Shown here one piece after another: positions 46,901-59,857 of a stretch of 64,000 nucleotides of DNA. The translations under genes and the position numbers were made by a program. Under the pieces are notes generated by a model. The model was not told the origin of the DNA. It did no database searches and saw only the letters and a program-made list of their open reading frames with translations. Within the stretch, counting starts at the first letter, position 1. Every line of letters begins with the position of its first letter. The DNA comes from Bryum argenteum. Taxonomy: Eukaryota > Streptophyta > Bryopsida > Bryales > Bryaceae. The DNA is taken from contig CM073329.1 of the NCBI GenBank assembly GCA_037043015.1, positions 8,448,648-8,512,647 on the forward strand, written 5' to 3'.

Positions 46901-48654
46901 TTGAGTGCTTTCAAAGGTAAAAACCATAAAAGTGTGATATTGTGGAGTTTTTGGTCATATCAAAGAAATCAAATATATTAAAGACGACATGCATGAATTT
47001 TAAAAATGTGCTACTTTAGAGGCATAACTAACTTTATCTCTAAAATGGCACGTTTTGGAACGCAACCAAAATGCCACATCATGGATTTGGTGAAATGGCG
47101 CATGAAATACTGCCATTTTAGTGAAATTGAGGTTCTATTTTAGAAAATTTAAAATTTTATTACTTTTACTATTATCATTGGTCATTAGTTTTACACTCAT
47201 TTAACTATTGTCACTATTAGGATGGCTATTGTCACTATTAAGATGCAATGTTTAGTATACATAGTAATGCTCAAAGTTTGAAAGATTGAAACAAAGGCAA
47301 GTGGTTACCAAGTTTGACTTCTTTACCAACAAATGTGTCAGGTTGCTATTAACCTTCTTATTTCATGATATAGGTAACCTCCCAATGTAATAATAAAATA
47401 AGTCTTTATTATTTATTGCAATGTTCATTATTGAATTATTCAATAACACAATATAATCATTAGAAGATAACCATCTTAAATTGTGCAACCATGCACAAGT
47501 TGGTTGTTCACCTATTTTGTATTTTTTTGTTTTTGCTTCACTCTATTTTTAGCCAAAAAACACATTCTCAAATGAAATGTTGTAGATGGAAATGAAGGTA
47601 AGTTATTCAAATGTCAATTTGTTCAATCTTGCAGTAGAATTTTTGTAGGTCATGTGGGTCAAATTTGGAGTAATAAGGCCTCATAGATAGCAAGATCATA
47701 ACGTATTAGTACTATGAAAAGACCAGAATACTTCATCATCTTTCACTTTTAAGTGAAAAGGCTACCAATAGACTTATTGCAACAAAAAAATCGTCAACTA
47801 GAGAGTTGTTCACCTTATCAACAACTTTACTTTAAAAGTTTTATCATAAAGTTTCTTAGCTTAAATAATAGCCTTGCAATGGTGAAAACTACCCCCTAAT
47901 CTACAAGGAAAAAGAGTCAAAAACTAGACCCCTTAGACTAAATTGGACCAAATATATTCCTCACATCTTAGATGGATTTAAGGTTTGTACAGCATAAACC
48001 CGATCCAAATTGGAATCCAACCTAAGATACAAAGGTGAAATTGAACAGGGGATGAAGTAGGACTAGCTCCTCAAAAACCATGTTTTTTCTATAATAATAT
48101 GCTTTATGGATCTATCTCACATAATAATAATAAAAGTCATTTTTCCTATTTTCCGAAAACCTTCCAATTACTAATCATTGATTGTTCTATTGATTTTTCT
48201 ATATTTGTTGGAATACTTACCTTATTCTCCAAACAAAATTAATACAAAGTCATCAATAATTGGCACACCTCACTTGTAATAGATCATGATTTTGGAGGTG
48301 GGCTATAGTTCAAGTTATAGGGAGCTGGGATACTAAACTTTGAGAAATACATAACTAACTTACACCCCAACACAAATAATAGTATTTGATTTCTAGTTAT
48401 TTTCTTAATTCCTAAAGTAGAGAGAGGTCAGATTGTGGTCGTGTGGGTTTAGGCAGCCTATAATTTACTATTTTTAGCTCTCATGATATTGAAACCATTT
48501 GCAAGTTGTAGAATTTTTTTATTCCTTTTAAAAAAGTTGTTTCTCGCTTCAAAGTTCCTCATAGTTAAGGAGATATTTAATTGCAGTATATTCAAAAATT
48601 CATAAAAAATTGAGATTTCGTTTTTTTGAGAGTTTTGTTTTTTATACATGTGAG
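46901..48654. other. AT-rich DNA, no gene seen
   Basis: Only short frames full of stop codons. Weak similarity to neighbouring repeat segments is likely, but I cannot define boundaries. Confidence 0.5.
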
Positions 48655-49145
48655 TAGGGTCTTAAGGCATGATCTCACGGTTCAGATTTTTAATTCAGTT
48701 ATTCTCTACATGACATTTTTATTGACAAAGATTGGCCTTTGTAGTTGAATTTCAACATACTTCCATGTGAATAAGCAGGCATTTCCTTAGAATTTATAGG
48801 TGGTGTGAGGGCAAAAATTGCATTGACATGTTCCTGACTCATCTAGGAACAAGAATTTGAAGAGCCTCAAATCAAATCTTTTACCAAAATGGTGTGTTTG
48901 ACCCTCAAAAACTAGTGTCCCTTTCTAATACAAGGGAAAAAAAATCTTATTCTCCAAATTTGAACATTATGATCTCACAAATGGTAAGGAATTTGAATGT
49001 GAGATTTGATATACATATACGCATACTAGTAAGGTACTAGATCCTAAGGTTACATAGCAAAATATATATGTCAAAATTTGAAAATTATCACCTTGTATAA
49101 AAAGAGATTAGTTTTTGGCGGCTTTAATGGTAGTTTAGGGGTTAA
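48655..49145 (+). repeat. TTAA-type dispersed repeat copy
   Basis: It aligns with 12055-12605: GCATGATCTCACGGTT near the left, GCAAAAATTGCATTGACATGT in two blocks, and ATGATCTCACAAATGGTAAGG. It ends TTTAGGGGTTAAG at 49134-49146, like the terminus of the short element at 62269-62536. The left terminus is not recognisable. Confidence 0.65.
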
Positions 49146-50785
49146 GAATGTTTCTTTACATCTATGGAAATTCATTTTTACCATAAAAATAGTAGAAAAG
49201 CTCATGAGGCAACTATTACAGTAATGACTCAAGCAACTATAATTTATTCATACATTGTCCTTTACAACTCGTTTACAATTATTCGAGTGATTCCAAATAT
49301 GTTGTAATGATTGAATGGTTTTTCTATAGACGTCATATTCCAAAATCTCCAAAATAGGCTAGTCTACAAACTTTTTTTCAGCAGACTTAGTCTACATTGT
49401 GCGAAGGAATACATGATTCTTATTACCTCAAACATCTTGCTCATATTTTTTTTCATGTAGATAGCTAAGTTGAGCATGCCCATGCAAAATCTTAGACACT
49501 CATTTGGCTCTTTGAACCTTCATGCAATTTCTTTATTTGAAAGAGGTAGAAATCAAGGATTTTGTAAACCACGCACCACGTTCATTGTATTTGGTTCAAA
49601 AAAGAAATCAATGGTAAGTAGGTACCTTCATGAGTTAGTGCATTCTGGAGTTTTAATATGAAGTTCAAATATTGGCAAATTTTGAAAGAAAAAATTATAA
49701 TATTACAGGAAAATTTGAATCTAGCTTCTGTGATTTTCGAACGGTGCCCTTGTAGAATTGGTAAAAGGTTCAACTTAGGTCACTTGGAGACCTAAGTACA
49801 AAATCAATCACGAAAAAATTTCAGGAAAGAAGAACCTCAAAAAAAAGTTAAAAATAAAAAGTTCTTTTTTCACGCCTCAAGGTTGAAAGCTAAAGTTTTC
49901 TTTTAAAAACTCCAAAAGTATAGTTTAACTTTGCAAATTTACTCACAAACACCTTGGGAACACCTTTGGCAAAAATATTGATTCTAACACGTCTTCATCT
50001 AGATTCTCAAAAAACGCAAATTTCTTTAGTGAAGAACTTGGTCGTTTAGGGTTTAAACGATATTTAGATTCACTACATAAGAGTTGTTCAATAGTGTGAC
50101 GTGGAGATTAGTGTAACGTATAACTTTTGGTAAACAACACTATTTCTCAACTCTCTAAAGATTAGTGTTCACTTTGGGCTCCCATTGCAAGCATTTAACA
50201 AGCATTTGCACAATATGGCACTTTAGCTCCGCTTAAATAGCACATGGAATAGTGCCATTTTAATGAAATTGAGGTTCAATGAGTTATTCCACTTGCAAGG
50301 AAGTGTGCATAGACACATTTAGTGTTATGGTTTGACAATAAGTGTTGTAATAGTATGGTGATGTGTAGCATTTAGTATTACAGTTTGTAATTAATGTCCA
50401 TAACAGTAATTAACAACTCTTCTGTAGGAGGAATATGTGGAGTTTCTACCAACTTTTTCTACAAAAAAATTAGTCATCGTTAAGCACTTTCCTCCCATGT
50501 TGCTTAAAACGATATGGAAGTGTATTTTGAATTCTCTTTGTCTCTACGTCTTTTAAAGGGGCTATATTGTAGGACATAAGGGTATCACTATGTATGCAAC
50601 TTCAATGAGAAGAGGCTGGTACTGTAAATGTCTCACTATATTTAGATAGCATGTTGGATTGTCTTGTGAAAATTTCACATGTTTCTATTAATCATTGCAT
50701 TGCACGTTTAATCATAAAGAATTCACTCATTTAATTGTCTTTATGAAATTTTATCTTATTTAAATTATATCAAAAAATCAATTAT
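49146..50785. other. AT-rich DNA, no gene seen
   Basis: No credible coding frame, tandem repeat or RNA gene was recognised. A short CATATGGCACTTTAG-like patch near 50210 resembles text near 47040, suggesting repeat debris. Confidence 0.5.
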
Positions 50786-53700
50786 ATCATATTTCATATC
50801 ATATTATTCATTCTTTAAATTTTGGTACTAACATCAATATTATGATTGCCACTAGTGTTCCTAAAATCTCCATGTTAGATCTATTGAAGTTTTGATTGAA
50901 TGTTATTTCTTCACCAATCTACTAGAGATGATTAAGAATCATCGTTTTGCTTGCCTCTATGAAGAATTAACTCTTTGTCAATGCCTTCTCACTTTACCAA
51001 GAATAACTCTTTTAAAAGAAAATTCTCATTTGCTAAGTTTTAAGACATATTGTACAAAAGTGATCAATTAAATCACTTACTTGCTTAGTTTTTTTTTAAA
51101 GATTTACAATTCAAATAACAAGCAACATGAGTGGTAAAATAGTACTAATCAATAGTAAATTTCTCAAAAAACTATTTTTACCCATTACTAGGAACATGCA
51201 ATTGTAAAATTGTAGAAAAAAGGAAATTGTCGTGACTCAAAAAGTGTTATTGGTCTTCATATGGTTACAAGGCTCTAAGATTTGTGATGATAAACTTAGA
51301 TCTCATATTTCCTCAATCAAGGCTTTGAAACATTATCATTTATTCGAAGTTATATAATTCACTCATGATAAAAGGTTTATTGAAGAAAAAATTCAATAAT
51401 TGTAACCTTATAAGTTTTATTGTTCAATGGTCACCATAATTCCCCTTTGCTCAATCAAAATGTGGCTTAGCACATAATTTTCAAACCGGGATGATTACAA
51501 ACTTTATAATAAATCTATAAAAGGGGTCTTTGTAGAATATCAAGTGTCCCATCACCAAACATTGGTTTTTAACAATTCTTTAAATTAATATTCTAAGCTT
51601 CTCAAGTTTCAAAGTCATGACAATTTCTCCAAGAGCCATTCATTATTTGAATGTGACCCATTTCCTTTCTATCTTTAATCACTTTCAAGACAAGGCCATC
51701 TAGTATGCAATTATCAAAGTGTACAATAATTTCAACATCAAAAGGTGTCAAAAGATGCCAACTGGTGGCCTTGTAGCACTTTTGAATTTTATTTCGATCA
51801 CATATATATTTGCAAATATATTAGTATATTACCCATTTTACACTGCCAAGGAATGACATTGTTTAAATTGGCAACCTAATTTTAAACTGAAACTCTGGTT
51901 TGGAAAAAGGTAAAACTTAAATTCTTATTTTAATGATAATTTTCATGTAATGATTATATTTGAACCTTAAATGAGGCTATTTCATTAATCATTATGAACA
52001 CTAGCAACATATTTTGAATTATGGCAAATACCTTTTTCTATGCTTTTACTATTGTATGCTGATTATACTGAAAGAGATTGATCTCTCCAAAATAAATTTA
52101 TCATCATTACCATATTTAACAATCATTTATTTTTTAATAAAAATCATATATCTAAAAAATATCAAATTATAAAAATAGATTGAGACATTACAAAAATATC
52201 AAATTATATTGTAGATTGAATATGCTACTAACAAGCCTATTGATGATAACTTTTTGATTATAAGCAAAAATGTTTGTTCACCTTCATGGCTTCATCTTGA
52301 AAACACTCTCGTACCCAAAAAAAAATCGAAATAATATCTTATCACAAATAATGTAAAAATAGCCCAAGAATTTATGAAAATAAAAAAGTCCAAAAATAGA
52401 TCTCTAGCAAAACAAATATGCCATACTTCCTTCACTTCATAGATCAAGTGAAGATTATTATCACAACATTCAAGTTGGAATACAACTGAGCAAAAGCGTT
52501 GAAATTCAAAGAATTGGGAAGGAGTTGTAAGACCTCAAATACGATGTATCCATCGAGTTTTTCAATATTGAAAAATCATTCTAAATTTTAAAGCCTAAGT
52601 CAAAATTATATGGATTGAGATTTTTTCAACTAGAAAGTTGTTGGAATTTATCTCAATAGCATACATTCATTAAATTCATGAACTAATAAATTGGATTTCA
52701 CATAATTGGCTTGCATTGGTAACATATGCCCCTTATTTGAGAACTCTTAAACTAGAGTGCATGCATGCCATAAATCCATAGTTATTAACTTAGATAGATA
52801 TGCAATTCTTACTACACACATTAGACTGATCTGGGGTCCAACCTAAGTAATTTTTCTATAAAGCATGAAATGAAGCAACTATGACTTGTCAAAGCTTCAA
52901 AGTGTGATACAAAATTTTCAATTTTTAAAACCAAGGATATCAAGAGGTTAAAAACAAGGTCATAAAAGTGAAAGTTGGGTTTCTATTAAATACCAGTTTT
53001 GCAAACTTCTGGTCTTCAAGAGTTCCTTCAATTATTATTGTACACTTTTGTAATTTTGTAAGCATGAGAGTCGTAGTCATGACAATTTCCTAAGCATGAC
53101 AATTTCTTCAAAAGTGTTCATTTTATAGGTGAGCCACATGACTTTTCTTTCTCTAGTCACTTTCAAAGGGTCATTTTAGCACACTTTTGTCATAGTGTAC
53201 AATAGTCACAACATCACAAGTTGTCAAAGATGCCAACTGGTGGCCCTCTAGCTCTTTTAGATCACATTCCAATCACATATATATTTGCAAACTTTTAGTA
53301 CATTACTCATTTTACATTGCCAAGAGATGACATTGTTCATAGTGGCAACATATATTCAAAGTGAAATTGGTCTAGAAAAAGGATAAAAAATAAATTCTTA
53401 TTGCATTGATGATTTTCATGTGATAATTGTATCTGAACCTTAAATAAGGAAATCTCATTAATCTTATAAACACTAGCAACATTTTTGAGTCATGGCAAAC
53501 ACATTTTTCTAAGCTTTTACTATTGTATGTTGATTATATTTCAAAGAGATTGATCCCTCTAAAACATTTATCATCATCATTACCATTACTAACAATTATT
53601 TATTTTTAGATGAACTTTGTATATTTATTAAAGTTAAGAGAGTAAGTTTTTTATACATTATATCTTAGAACTTGCAGATTATGTATTAGAACTTGATAGA

Positions 53701-53960
53701 GGGGGAGGCTTGTTGATGTGGATAGTTACAAGCAAAATAATGATTTCCTAATTGTCTATTATATGTCTTGATCTGTTTTTGGTCATAAAACACAATTGTT
53801 CAAAACCGTCATATGTGAAAAAGAAAATAATCTGTTTAGATTTTAGCCATTCATGTCAAGTGGATGAGATTCATATTCTTGAGGCTTCATAGATTGTGAG
53901 ATTGTAATGTATTACTATAAAAACAAATAACTAATTTTACTTTAGAGTGAATATGCTACT
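50786..53960. repeat. Large AT-rich dispersed repeat, copy 2, with internal re-duplication
   Basis: The first 2.35 kb parallels 39686-42530. At about 53210 the text jumps back to the sequence equivalent to 40870 (GTCACAACATCACAAGTTGTC then GATGCCAACTGG). It then repeats a segment equivalent to 40870-41460, including AGAACTTG-x-TAGAGG-x-GGAGGCTTGTTG. It is therefore a head-to-tail partial copy rather than a simple duplicate. No coding frame. Confidence 0.7.
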
Positions 53961-55669
53961 AACAAGCCTATTGAAATCAAATTTTTATATTTGAGCTATG
54001 AATGTCGCGAACACGGTAAAAATAGCCCAAGAATTTATGAAAATGAAGTAAATCTCCAAAACTAGATCTATTGCAATATGGCTTGTCAAAGTTTCAAACA
54101 GGGTTGCCACGTAGGGCGTATTGAGGTGCTCGGGCAACCTTACAAGGTAGACAAGTTGTCTTGGGCAAGGAAGCGTGCCTGCCCCATTTGATTGTAGGAG
54201 GCATGTAGTTTTTTGTTGCAAATTCATTTTTGCAATCTAAAATCACGTAGGATGTGACCTGTCAGTCTCTCATGGAGTCGGGACGGGTATCGTGCGGAAG
54301 TGAGGGTTCGGATGGTGTTTAGGTAAGTGCCAAAAATGCAGGGCGGGTACCCTTTGAAGTAGGGATCATTAAAAATTCATAGGGAATACAGACCTATAGG
54401 CTAGATTTTACTAACAAGAAACCAAAACCATTGAAAGTTCGAAAATTAGGAAATGAATAGATAATAGGAGGGATGGGCTGATTTTAACACTTGCATTGGC
54501 TGAATAGAATCCTATAAACATGATGGAATTATAAAAAGAATCATAGAAGAATCAGAGGTATGTCATCATTTGTGCAAAAAGGTTATAATTACATATACGT
54601 TTGGATTACTATTTTTAATATTCTTAGTGATAATATTTTTACAATGATAATCTTCTAATTTTTATGGACTATGGTTACTTCCAAATACTAAAGAATAAAT
54701 ATTTAAGTTCTTTGGGTTTATACAAATATATGCTTTGCTTGAAATACACAAATTTTTTTTAAAAACTAAATTCAAAGTTGTGTTAATATTTCAAGTGCTT
54801 TTGTCAATTTCTCGACGTGAGCTAGATTTCAATTCTCCTTATTGTTTCAAGGTTATGCAAGAAACAAAAATTGGGCTACATTTGGATGCAGTTACGAGAT
54901 GTGTTTAATAAGCATGGAGGGATGGAAGTCTTTTTTAAATCATTGTTAAGCTACACTTCTAAGCTTTTGTTTTCTAAAATTGAATAAAGAGGGGAGGGGG
55001 TTTGGGGGTGAGGTAGCTATAGTTTTGAATAACAGTGGGGATTGGGAGTTTAAAATGTGGTAGCACAAAGCTTCAACAAGAGAGGGAAATCGGAGTGTAG
55101 TAGCTCAAATTTTGAATAAGAGGGGGGATTGGAATGTGGTGGCTAAAATTTGAATGAGAGGGCGAATTGAAAGTCGGAAGGTTTGGATCCGCCCTCTCTT
55201 TGGATCTCCCCCCTCCCTTCTCCACCTTCTCTGTAACCGCACCCCCCAACCGTTTGAAAACCTACCCTACCCTTTCAGGAACCGACCATGCCGTTCCAGG
55301 GACCCACCTTGCTCTTCTAGGAACCTGCTTTGCTCCTCCAAGCAATTGCCTTGCTGAGAAGGAGTCCGCCTTGCTCCAAAGGATATTGGCCTCGCATTGA
55401 GGGCATTCGCAATGCAATTTTGATACCAGCCCTATAATCAATCCCACGCGGTGCTTATGTGGCGGCCATGTGGCTAAGTTTTTACCCAAACCCGTGCCAC
55501 ATCATCCTGTTTTTTTACCTCAACTAAAAATCAACAACCCTTTGACCACATCGGGCGAGCGAGAGTTCAATCAAGCGAGGGAGAGTTCAATTGGGCGAGC
55601 GAGAGCTCAATCAGGCGAGGCAGGCAAGTGGGCGGACGCGCAGCGTGCTTGCCCTCTTTAACAACCTTT
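53961..55669. other. Mixed repeat DNA between copies 2 and 3
   Basis: No gene. It contains a degenerate repeat of about 60 bp (54963-55160, GAATAAGAGGGG...GGAGTGTAGTAGCTC), a Pro/Ser-like repetitive stretch (55225-55390, CCTTGCTCTTCTAGGAACC units) and a 20-bp tandem (55551-55620, GGGCGAGCGAGAGTTCAAT units, four copies). Confidence 0.6.
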
Positions 55670-56620
55670 AGTTGGTTTCAAATTGTGATTCAAAATTTTC
55701 AATTTTTGAAACCAAGGATATCAAGGGGTTGAAAACATGGTCATAAAAGTAAAAATTGGGTCTCTTGTGAAACACCAAGTTTGCAAACCTCTGGTTCTTA
55801 AGAGATTCTTCAATTATTATTGTACGCTTTTGTATTTTTAACAGTCTCCTAGGCATAACAGTTTCCTAGGCTTCCTAAGCTTGACAGTTTCCTTAGCATG
55901 GCAATTTCTTCAAAAGCAGTCATTTTATAAGTTAGCCACATGACTTTTCTTTTCTCAGTCACTTTTAAGTGGTCTTTTAGACACTATTGTCATAGTGTAC
56001 AATAGTCACAACACCAATAAATGTCAAAAGATGCCAATTGATGGGCCTTTAACAAATTTGGATGTGATGGCATTGAGAAATTATAGTCTTGGTTTTGAAA
56101 AGACTTCAAACCTTTGCATCTTTTATGAATGAGTTGAATAACTTGTTAACTCCTCTTGTGGTTTGTGCAACATACGCAAAAGTAAATCCAATTTGTGAAA
56201 TACAAGGAATTTAGTAACCAAGGAATAGTTGACAATCTCACTTCTTGCATTTATTTAATATGAGTTGATTTGAGCTTCTTTTAATTACATAAGTCTTGCA
56301 CTATTGTAAGTATTGAAACACATGTGGTGGTTACAAAACTATTTGATGATACTCTTGGTAGCCTTGAGCATCTCATGTGTTTTTAACCTAGTAAATGAAG
56401 GTATTATGAAGTCACTCACGTAAGAGGATTTAACCTTTGTATAGTTAAAACATCTAAAGTTGGGATTAAAATATAATTTAAAATGATTAAATAGAATTTA
56501 GTATTAAAAAAACTAAGTATGTGTTATTAAAGAAGTTAATCAAAATCTAATGAAATCTCACGTGTTATTAATCAAGTATTTGAAAAGATAATCATGTTAG
56601 ATTAAGTAATTATGAGGTTT
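55670..56620. repeat. Large dispersed repeat, copy 3 (3' part)
   Basis: It matches 42180-42985 and then 46500-46880 without the 3.4-kb insertion. Examples: CACTATTGTCATAGTGTACA, ACACCAATAAATGTCAAAAG and TCACGTGTTATTAATCAAG. It provides the uninterrupted site used to infer the insertion in copy 1. Confidence 0.75.
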
Positions 56621-58065
56621 AGACTTAAATACTTTTAGGAATTTTTAATTTGATCCAATATTTTTAAATTCAAATGTATGGATTTTCCAAGTGCTAAACT
56701 ACAAGATTAACAATTATAATCTCAAAGATGTGAAAATGGCATTATTCTGTTAAAATGGCGATTGTGAATATAACATCTTGGAAAACACATACAACAAGAC
56801 TTTTTTCACATATAGTTGCGACTCACCAATTTCAACTAATCAGAGGTAGATAGCAACTCCAAATTGCTTAGCACTAAAATTCTTGAAATTCTTTTCCTGG
56901 TGCAAGTAGGATTTTGGACCGCATGAACTCTCGTAGTTAGTTTTTCCTAATCTTAGTTAAGAAAATTATTTTATTTGTAATGGGAGCTAAAATGAAGGTT
57001 GTGGTTATGGATGGTTGCATTTTAGTTTACTTCACGTAGAAGCAAGGAGTTAATGAAGGGTCCCTCCAAGCAACCTTTTATTGCAAACTTGCCCAAATCA
57101 TCATTACGTGTTCCATTTTTTTTTGAAGAGCTTAGTGTTGAGTTTTAGTATATTTCCACCCAATGCAAGCCTCACACGTACTATTGAAAACCTCAAATTA
57201 TATCAAGAAAAATAAGAAAATGGTAGGTAACTATATTGGGCAATATATCATCAAGATAGGTTGCATTTTTTATAGAGTTTAAAGTTATAAAGTTTCTTCA
57301 AAGTCTATTGCCTATTTATTTCTTTAGGTGCCCATTCTTCATAAAATGCTTGGATCTCCCAATTTATGATGTGAAAAAACTTTATTGATTTTCAAAAGCT
57401 TCTCATACTATAAGTTTACAGAATCCCACATATATAGATTTCTATATTATTTTGTGAAAATCTAAACCTTCATTGACTTGCCAATTTTGGAAACTATTTG
57501 AAGCTTCCTATCCCCTTGGGCTTTAATGGGATGTTGTTCATTTCAATGATTTTAAACATGCAATATATGAGAAGATTTGTGTAACAATTCTTTTTATCCG
57601 CCGTCTTACCATCTACTTTATTGAAATTCAATATCTAAGATCCTTATTCCATTATCTTTGGTTCTATAACTTTTGGATTACCTTCTAATAAACTCAAACA
57701 TAAGTTTATTTCTCAAACTTTCAACTTAATTCCAATTAACACTAGCATGCCCTCGCGACGTTGCCGCTCTTATATATTTTGACCATGCCCCTCTTGTTTT
57801 TCTCCTAAATTAAAAATTTGGTCCTTCTTTAGATTTATGGTGATTTCAAAGCCAATGATACTTGGGAGTTTAATATCTCAATATCCATCGACCCCTTTTG
57901 CGATTCGATTGTTTTCCACAACTTTACAAAAATACCTGCTTCCAACGACACCTTATTCAGCCCGATCCGACCGGCGGTATCTAAATCATAATGTCACAAA
58001 ATAAAACAAAAAAAACAAACAAACGTCCACTCTTAAAAAATAGATTATATAAACTTGGGGACGCT
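56621..58065. other. AT-rich DNA, no gene seen
   Basis: No coding frame, tandem repeat or recognisable RNA gene. It separates the repeat cluster from two foldback structures. Confidence 0.5.
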
Positions 58066-58205
58066 TAACATGGGGAGTCAAGCAGTTCATGGAACCCAAA
58101 ACAAAATCCCTCTTATGTAATCGCTTCATTTCTTGAAACATCTTGAATAAACCAATCACATAAGAGAGTTTTTCGGCCCCATGAACCACTTAACTCCCCC
58201 TATAA
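58066..58205. repeat. ~140-nt foldback with ~55-nt arms
   Basis: GGGGAGTCAAGCAGTTCATGG at the left is mirrored by CCATGAACCACTTAACTCCCC at the right (here given as 20-nt parts of longer arms), and CCCTCTTATGTAAT by ATCACATAAGAGAG. The arms are about 55 nt with scattered mismatches and a loop of about 28 nt. Size and imperfect pairing resemble a plant miRNA precursor, but I recognise no known mature miRNA, and a small MITE is equally possible. Confidence 0.6.
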
Positions 58206-58483
58206 AGGGTCCCTTGATGATGTAAGGGAATACACAATAATTTACAGTAAGGTGGCCTCAAATGGCGCAATTTTTAGAAGTCACAAGCTACCAATGCAAG
58301 CAATTTTTGCTCATGGGGAAGATTAGAATAAAGCTAAAGCACATGGAATCATCATCTTTGTACTTTTCTACATTGAGTTCTAAATTTCCAAAGTTGAAAA
58401 TATAGATGTCCATAAGATGGTATGCCAAAGTGACACCATATGAGGTTTGGAGCGAGTACACAATACTCTTGTATGTAGAAGCT

Positions 58484-59440
58484 ATTATGTACAGTCCCCT
58501 ATACATTCCTTACGAATTCCTTCTGGAGGGAGTTTTTAAAAAGAACTTTGAAAATTCATTGTAAGCTCAAAAATGATCGGATTTGAAAACCGTAAAGTTT
58601 TTTGAAATCACATTTGAGTGTACTATGATATTGTGATAAGATATCAATTCCCTTCTATAACATCATTCAATCTATTACAGTTACTCTCTACACCATATGC
58701 CATTGACTAGTCCTACTTTTAGGTTTAATTACAATGCATATTTCAATTAAATTTTTGAAATGAGCTTCCAAAGTTGTTCTTAAGATACTTGAGCGCATGC
58801 TTGAATGATAAAAAAAAGCTCCTATTTTGAATGTTGTGGTTTGGAGTGGTTTCTTAAGAGTTTCCAATCTCAAAACTCAAGATGGAAATTTGTCTTCCTT
58901 TGAACTTGGAGAATACTCGAAGAATACTAGATGAATTTAAACTTAGCATGAGCTCTATCATTCTAATAGTCTACAACAATCCTTCAAATCCTCGGAAGAT
59001 ATTTGTCGTAGTGAGAAAGACTTTCACAAGTTTTGGGAAAAGTTTATTAGTTATTATGACTTATTTAGAAATTCCTCCAAGCCAAAAATCAAACATGACA
59101 TATATCAATGATACCACAAATATACACCCAAGTATCCCAAGAACAACTTTGGAAGCTCATTTCAAAACTGCAATTGACATATATATTGTAATTCACGCAA
59201 AAGGTAGGACTAGTCAATGGCATATAGTGTATAGAGTAGTTGTACTATGTTGAATGATAGTATAGAAAGGAATTGATATTTGAACACAATATTATAATAA
59301 ACTTTGATGTGACTCCAAAACACTTTACAGTTTTCAAATCCTATTATTTTTGAGCTCACAATGAAATTTCAAAGTTTTTATAAACTTTCCCCCAGAAGGA
59401 ATTCATAGGGAATTCGTAAGCAATGTGTAGTGTACATGTG
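58484..59440. mobile_element. Foldback element with ~300-bp inverted arms
   Basis: The arms are about 58500-58800 and 59115-59410 in opposite orientation. Shared stretches include AGGACTAGTCAATGGCATAT, CTTTGGAAGCTCATTTC (as reverse complements) and GAATTCCTTCTGG near the outer ends. Weak matching continues outward through CTTACGAATTCC and ATGTACA. Arm identity is about 80% by eye. The 320-bp centre has only short frames. The structure suits a non-autonomous foldback or MITE with long TIRs. The exact ends and target duplication are unresolved. Confidence 0.8.
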
Positions 59441-59475
59441 AGTGAAGATTGCCAGACCTCCATTTACCTTTATAC

Positions 59476-59857
59476 TATATAAATATGATCACTTTGTGAA
59501 ATGATGAACAAAAGAGCACATGTGGCAGCCAGGTAAGCAAAACATGAGCGAACCAACAGAAACGGAGTGACAGAGGCTCCCCATGGCAGCCACTTGGCAA
59601 TCCACAAAAGGCAATCCACTTGGCACGACGGCCATCGAAAGCCGTGGCTCGTCACCCAACATGCGATCAGATCGCCACACCCAGCTGATCATCAACTGAC
59701 TGATGACTGCAGCAGCAGCAGCAGCAGCAGCAACAATTCCCCCACAACACAACACTCGAATCGATCCCGAAAGCCCTCCGCACATTCCTCTTCGCCACAC
59801 CACAACTCACTCATTCCTTGCATAGCATTCCTGAGCACTAGCAATTGATCATCAACC
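59476..59857 (+). promoter_or_regulatory. Probable TATA box and 5' UTR of the cyclase-like gene
   Basis: TATATAAA at 59476-59483 lies about 375 bp before the start codon, so the inferred transcription start is near 59510. The inferred 5' UTR carries a (CAG)n run at 59709-59729. Inference from position and motif only. Confidence 0.4.
59709..59732 (+). repeat. (CAG)7 microsatellite in the 5' UTR
   Basis: Seven consecutive CAG-type triplets followed by CAACAA, upstream of the start codon of the cyclase-like gene. Confidence 0.9.

Noticed and set aside
55154..55661. Pro/Ser-rich short frames
   Set aside because: They lie over tandem repeats and overlap in several frames; no domain.
59567..59848. 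93-codon frame upstream of the cyclase-like gene
   Set aside because: It has no ATG start, runs through the CAG repeat, and lies in the inferred 5' UTR.
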